From: CAIXSC01 sp046349915
GTDB lineage: Bacteria > Planctomycetota > Planctomycetia > Pirellulales > Pirellulaceae
DNA: 64,000 bases
Direction: 5' to 3'
Assembly (NCBI GenBank): GCA_046349915.1
Contig: JAXMBL010000005.1
Span: 558,001 to 622,000 of the forward strand
Shown: positions 9,663-19,225 of the stretch, one piece after another
Layout: every line of letters begins with the position of its first letter
Numbering within the stretch: position 1 is the first letter of the stretch
The notes under the pieces: generated by a model
The model's input: only the letters and a program-made list of their open reading frames with translations
Told to the model about the DNA's origin: nothing
Database searches by the model: none
Translations under genes and position numbers: made by a program

Positions 9663-9737
9663 TCCGAGATGTATCCGCCGGACGGATACCTTTTTCTCTT
9701 TCCCAGGCAAGGGAAGGCCAGTGGGTGGACCTTATCC

Positions 9738-11831
9738 TCAGGGGGTCGGGTGAAGGGACTCGACAAACGAATCCCGCAGCGCCTCCATGCGCTCCGTGCT
9801 ATCTTCGATGGAGGGATCATTGTTCGCCGAGTTGATGGTGATATAGATCTGCACATTGTTGGGCAACATCAACGATTGGGCTCGCGCGCCGCGTCCCGAA
9901 CCGTAGGTACCGTCCGAGCCACCGCCAATCGAACCTCCATGACCGTACGCGACTCCGAGGGGACTGTCGATCCAGACGAGCCCCAGCAGGCCGCTCTTCA
10001 TCTCGCCCAGCATCTCGTCGCTAAGAATATTGCCGTTCTCCAACGCGGCGAGAAACTTCGCGTAGTCCTTGGCGGAGAGCACCCATCCTCCAGCGCCCAT
10101 TTCATACATCTGCCCCGTCTGCTGCGGGTAGCCGACAACTCCCTGATTCTCGAAGTTATACGAAAACGCGTGATTGTCGCTCGTGTAGTAGGCATGCCTC
10201 GTTCCCAACGCCGCAGGCTGCAGGACATGTGTCTGGACGTAAGCGAGATAGCGCTCGGAGCATCTCTCGTTGATGGACTCGCCGCGCAGGCCATTGTCCT
10301 CGAAGTTCTGCATGTCGGCCGGCCTGTCGATATAGGCGATGATGAGCCGAAACAGGGCGTAATTGGCGTTGCGATAAGCGTATTCCGGGAGTATCCAGTT
10401 CTGGTCGGGAGAGCCCGTGGCGATGGTCTGCTTCAAATTGTCGTACTCGTCCGCGTCTCCGATATCGCTCAAGCCCGACCGGTGCGAGAGCAGATGCCCG
10501 AACGTGAGAAACTCAACTCCCGGCCCTTTGGGCCAATAGTGTGGCAAGTAAGGCTCAATGAAGTCGTCCACATCGAGGCCGTGCGCCTCCATGACATGCA
10601 GCGCAGCGACCGCGGTGATCGTCTTCGCCGTGCTCTGCGTGTCCTTTTGAGTATCTTCGGTGAATGGCAGGGGACCGCCATCGCTCGCTAACAGCCGACA
10701 ACCACCGCCGCCTCCCTTGACGATTTGCCCCTCATGGGCGATCGAGTAGCCGTACCCCACGCACTTGTCCTGAAAACGGGACTCGATCTCGGCGGCCAGT
10801 TGATTGACATTGAAGACATCGCGATACCACTTGTCTCCTCCCAGCCGACGTATATGAAACGCATCATCCACAATCACCGTGCCATCGATGTCCTGGAGAC
10901 CGGCCCCCTTGGGCAGGTCAATGTAGCGAGCGGCCACCTGCGTACTATTGGCGTCGTTGCGGTTCGCCAAAATCACGCGGGCAAAGGTTGGCTGTTACCC
11001 GAGACCAAAGTGCATCTCCTCCCAGCCGACTACGTTTTCTCCCACCTCGCGAACATACAGGCTGCTCTGGCTGGACCGCCAAGCGCCGTCCAGATCGCCC
11101 GCCGAGGTCGCATAGAAACCGGGTGGGCGGATCGCCGGCGGAAGTTGCAGGACGGGAATCGAAAAGCTGTTCAGCGACTTCAAGCCCAATCCCCCCTCGA
11201 CGTCCGTCACCACCAAACGCTCTCCGTCATCTTCGACGCGAAAGCGCACCGTTCCCTGGAGAGCCCTTGTCCCCTTGGGAACATCCCAGTACTCGCCAGT
11301 GATGTGCGAACCGGAGAGGGTGCCGGCAAAGACCATTGCGTAATCATGCACGGGATGCTCTCCGAAGAGGAAAACCTCCTGTCCGATCTTGCGCAGGTAA
11401 AAAGCGCCGCCGTCATTCCCGCGGTAGGTCGGCATGAGCTGCAGATTGCTGACGAGCCCATCGGGCTGGTCTGCTCCCGGTCCCACAGGGCGCCTCGGCG
11501 TTTCGCCGAAGTCATCGGCGGCCTGGCCCTTGGGTCCTCCCTCACCCGGCGGCACCGGCTTCGGATCGGGCCGACCATTGTCCGTCGAGAGTCCATCGGG
11601 CCTCGGACATTCAGGTGAACCCTCAGGCGCCGTCAGCCCCGGCTCAAAAGGCTTTTGGGGGGGGACTAGATCGAAGACCTCGAACTCGTCAGGTGATATA
11701 ATCGCCCCTCCCGGATCCTCATTCAACGGGCAGCGCGAGTCCTCCCGTTGCTGCGCCCAAACGCTACACGCGCACAAAACGATGACCGCCAATGCGCCGA
11801 ACCGACTGCTGTGACGAAAACTTGCATTCAT
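9738..11831 (-). pseudogene. Secreted serine hydrolase (beta-lactamase/PBP-like) split by an in-frame TAA
   Basis: Two open frames, 10998-11831 and 9738-10994, are in the same reading frame and separated only by a TAA at 10995-10997. The first starts at an ATG preceded by GGGGAAAGG and has a signal peptide ending in CSVWAQ. A Pro-rich linker follows, then a beta domain containing YRGNDGGAFYLRKIG that is cut inside a second such unit (SLYVREVGENVVGWEEMHF). The text resumes directly after the stop as QPTFARVILANRN. The second part carries the hydrolase domain (PF00144 type): SxxK as STAK, a YxN-like YRN, and HGG in YGHGGSIGG. A single C-to-T change of a CAA codon would explain the stop. It may be a true pseudogene, a sequencing error or, less likely, readthrough. 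A GTG at 10976 could restart translation without a signal peptide. Confidence 0.8.
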
Positions 11832-11932
11832 GACCTTTCCCCTGGTGTGGTTTGTGGACGGATACCCCCGTACCCACCAGAAGGATCGATGAACGCTTGC
11901 GACTTGCGACAATTGCCCGAAAAATCGACCGA

Positions 11933-12075
11933 CTCGGCCGACAACGCCGCTCCCTGCGGCAAGCCGGCGTTCCGCTCACGAAGTGAGCGGGCTACGTAGC
12001 CGTCTCGCTTCGCGAGACGATTTGCCAGCCTGCTGTCAGTGCCAAACTTTGTCGGCGAGCCGGCGTTCTATCAGT
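11933..12075. repeat. Dispersed repeat shared with gene-less cassettes
   Basis: Contains CCGCTCACGAAGTGAGCGGG, then GCTACGTAGCCGTCTCGC and CAGTGCCAAA. The same succession occurs in the cassettes at 31660-31780 and 33370-33490. The hairpin half (CGCTCACGAAGTGAGCG or CGCTCGCGAAGCGAGCG) also occurs alone at 18891, 18945, 59370 and 59533. Confidence 0.7.
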
Positions 12076-12109
12076 GGCGTAAGAAGCTCGTTGTATTAAA
12101 AGCAGGGAA

Positions 12110-12554
12110 TCAAGGTTGTACGGTGTGTTCGCGTAGATTGCTCATGCTCACGGCTGTTGCGAGTTAAATTGAGAGTGAGACGGAGAGTTAGACGACGGTT
12201 TAGACCAGCCCGCGTCTCGATCGTTCTTCCCAAAGAACTTCTTCACGACAATCGACACTCGTGTGGATACTCGGCCCCTTCCGCGTCGAGCCGATTCGGC
12301 GCTGAGCGTATGGCGAGCGAGGTGATTAGATTTGGTGGCTCGGCAATGTCCAAGGTCGAAGTGGAGCGAACCGTAGAGGCGCGGACGCTCCGTGCGCACC
12401 GAGCGAGTTGCCAACCCAGAGAAGCGTTGCACACGCGGCGGCGTTATCGAAGCGGCCACACTCACTCAACGATTTGGTGTGTTTTCACCGGGCGGTGGCG
12501 AGGCTGGAGGTGATGGCAAGATTGTTCGCCGCCCGGTTCGACGCACCCTACAAA
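12110..12554. repeat. Direct repeat R2, copy 2 (445 bp)
   Basis: Second copy of the 9218-9662 repeat. It overlaps the 3' end of the giant gene at 12462-18776, so the last ~30 residues of that protein (from about HELLIAQFVG) are encoded by repeat DNA and the native terminus has probably been replaced. Confidence 0.85.
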
Positions 12555-15500
12555 CTGAGCAATTAACAACTCGTGAGTGTCACGGTCCACTCGGACACGT
12601 CTTGGACGCCAGGTTGAGTCGATTTTGGTCCCAGACGCTTTAGTAGACAAACTAGCGACGAACGGCAATCCCTGAGTGGCCTCGGTGAGGTTTTCCTCCA
12701 CAGACTCGCCTTCTCCGAAATTCAAATAATTAATCACCAACAGGGCGTCTCGCGGTGCAATGACTCCGTCGCCATCCACGTCTCGATAACGGTGATCGAA
12801 TCCACCGATGGTCGCGGGATCACTCGCCGTGCCGTCGGGCTGGCTGAATGCCCGCTCATTCAATTCGTTGACAACCAACAGTGCATCCAGCGAGGTGATG
12901 CCGCCGCCCACGGAGACGTCCAGCGAGCGCAACGGGTTCTGCTGATGAGCCGGCCCATGCAACCACAAGCTTGTTCCCATCTCCTCCATCACTCGGTAGA
13001 AGCGTCCCTCCGCGACTCGCGAGTCGACCAGCGTCCACGCGTCGCTGCTGGCAATCTCGATCTGATCCTCGGGATCAGCCCAGATGGCTAGTTCATCTCC
13101 CGGCGCGGCCAACTCGGCGACTCGTGAACGATTCAGTCGCAACCGGTCCGCTGTACTGCCGCTCAGATCGAGCCGCTCGATGCCGCGAATTCCGATTTGT
13201 GTTACCTGCGTCCAATCGTTGTCGCCAGCCACAATCGTCCCGCGCAACGTGTCGACGCCGTCGCCTGCATCGAGTTCGAAGTCGCCCGCATAACCGGCCG
13301 CCGCCCAATCGTCGACGTTCCAGATTTGATCATTCGTCGAGCCGACTAAACTCAAACGATCAAGCGCACTAAATGCCGCTTCAAACAAAGTCTCACCTTC
13401 ACCCAGGATGACCATGGTCTCGGAAGAAGCAACGACCTCCAATTCGTGGGCTGTCCAACCAGCAAACGAGGTCGACACAACCACGGCAGCGCCCGCGTCG
13501 CCATTTAGCAGCTCCAAGCGGTGATCCTCGACTTCACCATCCGCGGCCCCACCAGTCGGCTGTAAACCACCCGCCGTGCTCACTCGAAATCTGCCATAAG
13601 TGAAGCCGGGCGAGGCGGCCGCGGGAATGGTGATGGCCAATCTCTGCTCGCCTGTCAGCATAGGCAGCGACGTCGCGATCCGCTCGCCGACGTCGTTCCA
13701 ATCGCCATCGCGGTTGAAGTCGATCCAGGCGTCAAGTTTCGCGGGCGTCGATACGGAAACGATCAGACTGCCGATGTTCGCTCGCCCCGAGGAAGCCACG
13801 AGACTCGTCAACACCTGCACACCATCCTCGTCGTCGCCCGTCGTATCATCGCCGCGGGCGTCCGCGCTCGGCGAACCTTGCACCTCGAGGTCAACTTGAG
13901 CGCCCAACCGCGGGCCGCCCGCCGAATGTCGAGCGCCATCGTTCTCAACGAGCGTCGGATAGCTGGCCGCAAATCCCGTCTGCGCGAGCGAAGGGGCGTC
14001 GCCCAGGTCGTAAGTGACCTGTGAAGAAACGATCACGTTATCCGTGGCAGCCGCGCCAAAGTTTCCCTCACGGTCCGAGTAGCCGTGACCGACCGTAACC
14101 GAAGCCGTGCCAACGAAAGCATCGAACAGGATGAATCTCGCTTGGTAGACCTTTTCATCGACTCGCACAAAATCGGTCAGCACCCCTCCCAGCGTCAGGG
14201 TATCGTCCAAGCCAAAGTCATCGATCGGTTCGCTGAATGTGAAAGTGACTTGTGATTCGCGCCCGAACGATCCCAAGGTTGTCGCTGCAATGTCGACGTT
14301 CACCGTGGGAGGCGCCGTGTCAATCGTGACTGCAGCCGCTCCGACTACCCCCAAATTGCCATTGGCGTCTGTATAACGGTTGTCAGCCTTTACTATTCCA
14401 TAACCTTCATATGCCTCAACAGCCGTAAAGGTTGCTTCGAACAAGTCCTCATCCAGTTGCTGAAAGTCTGTCAACACTCCCTGACTTACCGAAACGTCGT
14501 CCAGGGTGAACCCCACCACTGGTTCGCTGAATTCAAAGGTCACTCGCGAGCTACGCGAGAAGACATTCAGCGTTGAGATCAAGAACGCCACGGTCACGCT
14601 TGGATTGCGTCGATCAATCGTCACGAAGTCGTAACCGCCTATTCCCGTGTTGCCGGCCGCATCCACATACCCCGACGATACGACAACTTCCACATCGCCG
14701 AAGAAGTCCTCGTTGGCGGAAAACTGAGCGGTATAGCTATCAGCATCCACTTGAGTGAACGCAGTCAGCACTCCTCCTGTCGCCGTAATGTCCGCCAACG
14801 CGAAGCCGGTCACGGGTTCACTGAACTCGAATGTGACCAGCGCTGACGGAGCATTGTCGGAAAGCAACGTCGCCACGACATTCACAACTACACTGGGCCG
14901 CAAGGTATCGATCGCAACAGTATCGCTGCCGCTCAGCCCGCTATTTCCCACCGCATCCTGGTACGTCGACGCCACCTCGACTCTCCCCGTGCCGCGAAAG
15001 CCGTCGGCGGCCATCAACGTCGCCGTAAATGTGTTGCCATCCACTTGAGTGAAGCCCACTAGGCTCCCGCCCACAACGGTGATGTCTTCTAGCGAGAACT
15101 GACTGACGACTTCGCTAAACTCGAACGTCACTATCGACTGAGCATTGGCCGCGTTGAGCGAAGCGGCTTCGATTTGAACGTACACACTGGGGTTCAGCGT
15201 ATCGATCGCCACTGTATCGAAACCGCTTGAACCAGCATTCCCCCAGAGATCCACGTAACCGCCCGATAAGGTGACTCGTCCTTCATTCGAGTAACCGTCT
15301 AATGCGGTGAAACGAACCGTGTAATTCAAATCATCCAGCTTGGTGAACTGAGACAACGCGCCTCCGAGCGGCGACAAGTCGGATATCGTGAAGCCATTGA
15401 TCGGCTCGCTAAACGTGAATGTCACCAACGAGTCGTTTGCCGCGTCCGTCAGCGTGGACGCGACGATGTTAACGGTAACCGTGGGAGGTCGAGCATCAAC

Positions 15501-18500
15501 TCGCAAGAGATTCGTCAGCGGCTGACTCGATTCCTGCTCGTTCTCGACCGTCAACATGGCGGTCAAGGTATCGGTCAGCGAGTTGCCGGAATGTCGATAG
15601 AAGACCGCTCGCAGGGCGGCTTGCCACTGAGCGAGCGTCGCCGTACCGCCTGGGGAAACTAACGTCATCACGCCGCCCGAGTTCGAAGCAACTCCAATGT
15701 TTCCCATCGTCAGCGGGTTCGGCAAGAACAGAAGCTGATCGACGCCATCGACGAAGGGGGCGACGACGATCCGAGCCGCCGCGAGTGTCGCATCGTCCAA
15801 GTCGGCGACCGTCACCGAGGGGAAAATCGGCTTGGGCGACTCGCCGCCGCGAATCTGAATTTCCTGCCCACCTCCACCGAGCGTGGGCGACGCCCCAACT
15901 CGTATCGTCACCAACGCTCTGCGGACGCCGCCGTCGATCGCCCGCACCTCGTAGGTCAGTCGATCTTCCCCCTGAAAACCATTCTGCGGCGCATAGCGAA
16001 TCGAGCGATCAGGCTGAACTGTCGCGGTTCCCGAACTCGGCGCCGCAACAATCGTCACCTGGAATTCGCCCTGTGCGCGAGCGACGCCATAGTCGTTCGC
16101 CAGCACCAGTATCACCACGGGCGCGTTGACGGTCGTCGTCGCGTGGTCGGCATTGGCGGCCGGCAGCATCGCCTGAAGCAAGAGGCCGACATCGGCCACC
16201 GACTGGACAGCTTGCGGCCCAACGAATTGTGATACGTCGTTGACTCCTGGCCAAGGATTCGAGTTCTTCAGCGCCCACGGCAGTACGGAAGCAATGGATT
16301 GTTCGGCGAGCTCGATATCACCCGCCTGCACGGCGGCCCAAGCGAGCCACGCAGAGTCGGAACGTGAAGTCCAGTCGCCGCGTGGGTCGCCATCCCATAC
16401 CGAATACACTCGATCCAAGATCTCGCGAGCCTCCGCGGATGTGGCGGGAACGAGCCCCTGGAGAAGCGTCCAGATCTGAGCTTGAGCGTTCGGATACCAC
16501 ACTCCCAGATCAGGCACGGGATCGCCCGCCAACACGTGATAGATGCCCGTGTTCGCATCGCGGAACGTGTTGACAATTGCCTGGTGCAATTCATCCGCCG
16601 CCGCTTGATACTTGTTCGCCCTCGCTTCGTCGCCATAAAAGCGACGCTCCAGTTCGGCGAGCGCTCGCAACGCTTCCATGACCTCGAGATTGTCTTCCAG
16701 ATAATAGGCAATCGGTTGATCGGGAAAGAGCGGTTCGATGAACGTGCGCGTGAGTCCGACGTCGTTCCGCAACTCCAACAACAAGTCCGCCATCGACTCG
16801 AGTTTCGCTCGCACATTGTTGTCCCCGAGTAGGACCCCATGATTCTCGCCGCCGGCTCGCCAATAATCGACCGCCAACAGGATGAGTAAAGCCAGACTTG
16901 AATCGTCCGCGTCGGGATAAATCGTGGGCGAGTCCTTATCGAGCGTCGTCCATTCGATCCTTTTCGTCTCCGGGTTTTGTAGTTGGATGCGAATATCGGT
17001 GGTAGGAAGTAAGCCAAGGTCGCTCAGAAGCCAGCGGCGAACCGAACCATTGGCTTCGATTCGATCGAGGAAAAAACGCAGATGGTTCGCTGCCAACTCG
17101 AAGGGAGAAGTGGGAGTTTGATTGGGAGCGGCGAGCAAGGCGCGTAAGGTGATCGACGCGAAGTACGGTTCGGCCATGTACCACGCCTTGCCGGTGTCGT
17201 CGTAGAACGCTGGTCCCAGCGACGCGCCCAGCGGACCATTGCCTAAGCGAAACTCCTCGATCGCCGCTTCCAGCGCGGCGAGACCAGAAGGCCCGCCAAT
17301 TTGCACCGCGTAATCCTCGACCTCGCCGTTCGGCGCCGAACCCGTGGGACCAAGTCCTCCCGCCGTACTCAGCCGAAACCGCGCATAGGTCAGCCCGCTG
17401 ACCGCCCCCGCGGGAATTGTGAAGTTAAGCGAGTGGACCCCATTGGCCAGCAGGCGTGAAGCAAAAATCTGCTCGCCAGCATCCAACCAATCGCCATCCG
17501 CATTGAAGTCGATCCAAGCATCCAGCCGAGCGCCCGCGTGTGCGTTCGTCACGACGACATCGACAGTTGCCAACTTGCTGGCCGAGGGAGAACTCCACAA
17601 CAATGACGTGAAATGCACTCCATCCTCATCGCTCACTCCAGGGAAGTTATCACCAGGAAACCGTGAGAAAATCTGTGCATCGGGTTCGAAGTCGATGCTG
17701 GGACCAAGCCGCGGCCCTCGCACCACGTGCCGTGCCCCATCGTCGCTGAATCGAGTGCGGTAGTTGCCCTGGGCAGTCCCCGCACTTCCATCGGGCGCGT
17801 CGCCCCAATCCGACGGATTCAGCCCGGCCGTATGGAGTTGCGGATCAATAACGATCCGGCCTACGTTCGTATCACGTACGTAGAACGGCGACTCGTACAG
17901 CGATGGACTAAGAAAGTCGGCCGTTGGCGGGAGGGCAGGTCGAGGCCGGAATGGCGCCGAGGCGGTTACAGCGGCATACTCGTATTCGCCCCAGCCAAAG
18001 CCAGCAAAGCCGTCCATCGTCGCGGACCACCACGCATAGTCAAATTTGGCGGGATCAAAGGGATTGCCCGGCGAGTTTGTGGTGACTCCCAGCAACGGCA
18101 ACGGATTCGACTGTCGCAAGTTGTTCAGCAAGTCGATCCGGTCGCGCCACGCCGACGTCGCTTGGTAATTGCCTTCGTAGATTTGGTAACTTTCGACAAA
18201 GTAGTAATCGGTCGCCGTCAAATGGGTCGCGGCGCCCGTGGGATTCAAACTGGGATGGACTTGATTCCCCAGCACATCTTCGGGATTCCAGCCGTTCGCG
18301 ATGACCGGTAGGCCGAGACTGTGGACATGGTCGACCGCCGAGTTTTGCCGTTGCCGCGAGACTTGGAATTCGTAGCCAAATTCGTCTAGAAAGATGCCGT
18401 CTACCCCCATGTCGAGCCATGCGTCGGCTCGACTACGTATCTCGGCCAAGCTGTAATTCGTGGCTTGCCCCGATGGTTTCTCGACGGCCAGTTCGATGTA

Positions 18501-18776
18501 ACCAAAGAACTTGACGCCATCCGTCGAAGGATGCTGAACGATCGCCCGCGTATTCGCATGATCGATATGGGTGGCCAGTTCGATCCCTCCGCCCAGCACG
18601 ACGTAGTCGTACTTCGCGAACTCGGCGGCAGCAGCGGCCACGGTAAACGTCGCATTGATGGTCGAGGGGTGAGCGTAGAAGACGAGCAAGTCGCCCGGCG
18701 CCGCCGTCATCATCAAGCGTGATTCAAGCGACTCGAGATTCAACGGTTTGCGGCGGGTGCTAACTCGCTGGCTCAT
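12462..18776 (-). CDS. Giant secreted multidomain protein (GH114-like, GEVED, alpha-toroid, Ig repeats, dockerin)
   Basis: 2,104 residues, with AAGGA before the ATG. The N-terminus LNLESLESRLMMTA is the planctomycete LEPR-type export signal. In order: ~28-290, a TIM-barrel domain like GH114/spherulin-4 (VDGIFLDEFGYEF); ~340-490, a dockerin-associated GEVED domain (ends GEVEDYAVQIG); ~500-875, an alpha/alpha-toroid with repeated aromatic and Asp motifs, like GH-type six-hairpin folds; ~880-965, a cadherin-type Ig (VILVLANDYG); ~1092-1585, five tandem Ig-like repeats of about 98 residues with the core VTFEFSEPV and a closing VAIDT; ~1586-1760, a second GEVED; ~1950-2020, a type I dockerin pair (SLDALLVVNELNE and RDALLVINYLNF). 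It is probably a cell-surface or secreted polysaccharide-degrading or adhesive protein. Catalytic activity of the two enzyme-like domains is inferred from fold only. Confidence 0.9.
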   Translation of the reverse strand: MSQRVSTRRKPLNLESLESRLMMTAAPGDLLVFYAHPSTINATFTVAAAAAEFAKYDYVVLGGGIELATHIDHANTRAIVQHPSTDGVKFFGYIELAVEKPSGQATNYSLAEIRSRADAWLDMGVDGIFLDEFGYEFQVSRQRQNSAVDHVHSLGLPVIANGWNPEDVLGNQVHPSLNPTGAATHLTATDYYFVESYQIYEGNYQATSAWRDRIDLLNNLRQSNPLPLLGVTTNSPGNPFDPAKFDYAWWSATMDGFAGFGWGEYEYAAVTASAPFRPRPALPPTADFLSPSLYESPFYVRDTNVGRIVIDPQLHTAGLNPSDWGDAPDGSAGTAQGNYRTRFSDDGARHVVRGPRLGPSIDFEPDAQIFSRFPGDNFPGVSDEDGVHFTSLLWSSPSASKLATVDVVVTNAHAGARLDAWIDFNADGDWLDAGEQIFASRLLANGVHSLNFTIPAGAVSGLTYARFRLSTAGGLGPTGSAPNGEVEDYAVQIGGPSGLAALEAAIEEFRLGNGPLGASLGPAFYDDTGKAWYMAEPYFASITLRALLAAPNQTPTSPFELAANHLRFFLDRIEANGSVRRWLLSDLGLLPTTDIRIQLQNPETKRIEWTTLDKDSPTIYPDADDSSLALLILLAVDYWRAGGENHGVLLGDNNVRAKLESMADLLLELRNDVGLTRTFIEPLFPDQPIAYYLEDNLEVMEALRALAELERRFYGDEARANKYQAAADELHQAIVNTFRDANTGIYHVLAGDPVPDLGVWYPNAQAQIWTLLQGLVPATSAEAREILDRVYSVWDGDPRGDWTSRSDSAWLAWAAVQAGDIELAEQSIASVLPWALKNSNPWPGVNDVSQFVGPQAVQSVADVGLLLQAMLPAANADHATTTVNAPVVILVLANDYGVARAQGEFQVTIVAAPSSGTATVQPDRSIRYAPQNGFQGEDRLTYEVRAIDGGVRRALVTIRVGASPTLGGGGQEIQIRGGESPKPIFPSVTVADLDDATLAAARIVVAPFVDGVDQLLFLPNPLTMGNIGVASNSGGVMTLVSPGGTATLAQWQAALRAVFYRHSGNSLTDTLTAMLTVENEQESSQPLTNLLRVDARPPTVTVNIVASTLTDAANDSLVTFTFSEPINGFTISDLSPLGGALSQFTKLDDLNYTVRFTALDGYSNEGRVTLSGGYVDLWGNAGSSGFDTVAIDTLNPSVYVQIEAASLNAANAQSIVTFEFSEVVSQFSLEDITVVGGSLVGFTQVDGNTFTATLMAADGFRGTGRVEVASTYQDAVGNSGLSGSDTVAIDTLRPSVVVNVVATLLSDNAPSALVTFEFSEPVTGFALADITATGGVLTAFTQVDADSYTAQFSANEDFFGDVEVVVSSGYVDAAGNTGIGGYDFVTIDRRNPSVTVAFLISTLNVFSRSSRVTFEFSEPVVGFTLDDVSVSQGVLTDFQQLDEDLFEATFTAVEAYEGYGIVKADNRYTDANGNLGVVGAAAVTIDTAPPTVNVDIAATTLGSFGRESQVTFTFSEPIDDFGLDDTLTLGGVLTDFVRVDEKVYQARFILFDAFVGTASVTVGHGYSDREGNFGAAATDNVIVSSQVTYDLGDAPSLAQTGFAASYPTLVENDGARHSAGGPRLGAQVDLEVQGSPSADARGDDTTGDDEDGVQVLTSLVASSGRANIGSLIVSVSTPAKLDAWIDFNRDGDWNDVGERIATSLPMLTGEQRLAITIPAAASPGFTYGRFRVSTAGGLQPTGGAADGEVEDHRLELLNGDAGAAVVVSTSFAGWTAHELEVVASSETMVILGEGETLFEAAFSALDRLSLVGSTNDQIWNVDDWAAAGYAGDFELDAGDGVDTLRGTIVAGDNDWTQVTQIGIRGIERLDLSGSTADRLRLNRSRVAELAAPGDELAIWADPEDQIEIASSDAWTLVDSRVAEGRFYRVMEEMGTSLWLHGPAHQQNPLRSLDVSVGGGITSLDALLVVNELNERAFSQPDGTASDPATIGGFDHRYRDVDGDGVIAPRDALLVINYLNFGEGESVEENLTEATQGLPFVASLSTKASGTKIDSTWRPRRVRVDRDTHELLIAQFVGCVEPGGEQSCHHLQPRHRPVKTHQIVE

Positions 18777-19225
18777 GGGGCGGTTTCCTTGCGAGCATCG
18801 TGGGGGGAAGGGGGGAGTGTGAGGCGTTTGGGGGCGTTTTGGGCTGTCGGACGATTGGGGCTTCGTACTCGGGGGCTGTTCCGCTCACGAAGTGAGCGGG
18901 CTACTTCGAGCTGTTCATGGCTTGATTCGGGCGGAAAAGGCTGATCCGCTCACGAAGTGAGCGGGCTACTTCGAAGTGAGCGGGCTACTTTGAGTAATGC
19001 ATCGCCTGGGCATTTTTTCGCAGACTCATCGACTTTATTGCGGGAAAGTCGAGTAACGGCGCCTTTTCCCCGAACTGGGCGTCGTCCCATGGGCTGAAAC
19101 TCACCGCTGCGAGCTTAGTCTTTCCTCGCCCTGGCGTCTGGGGCATAATAGCGGCTTGGCTCCAGGCGAGCCAAACGCCTGTCGCGTCCCACCTCCTAAG
19201 TCGCGTCCGCAAGGAACCTACCGGA
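18777..19225. repeat. Divergent intergenic region with REP-like hairpins
   Basis: 449 bp between two divergent genes, so promoters for both must lie here, though I can point to none with confidence. It holds copies of CCGCTCACGAAGTGAGCGGG at about 18891 and 18945 and a partial one at about 18972. No gene is supported. Confidence 0.6.
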
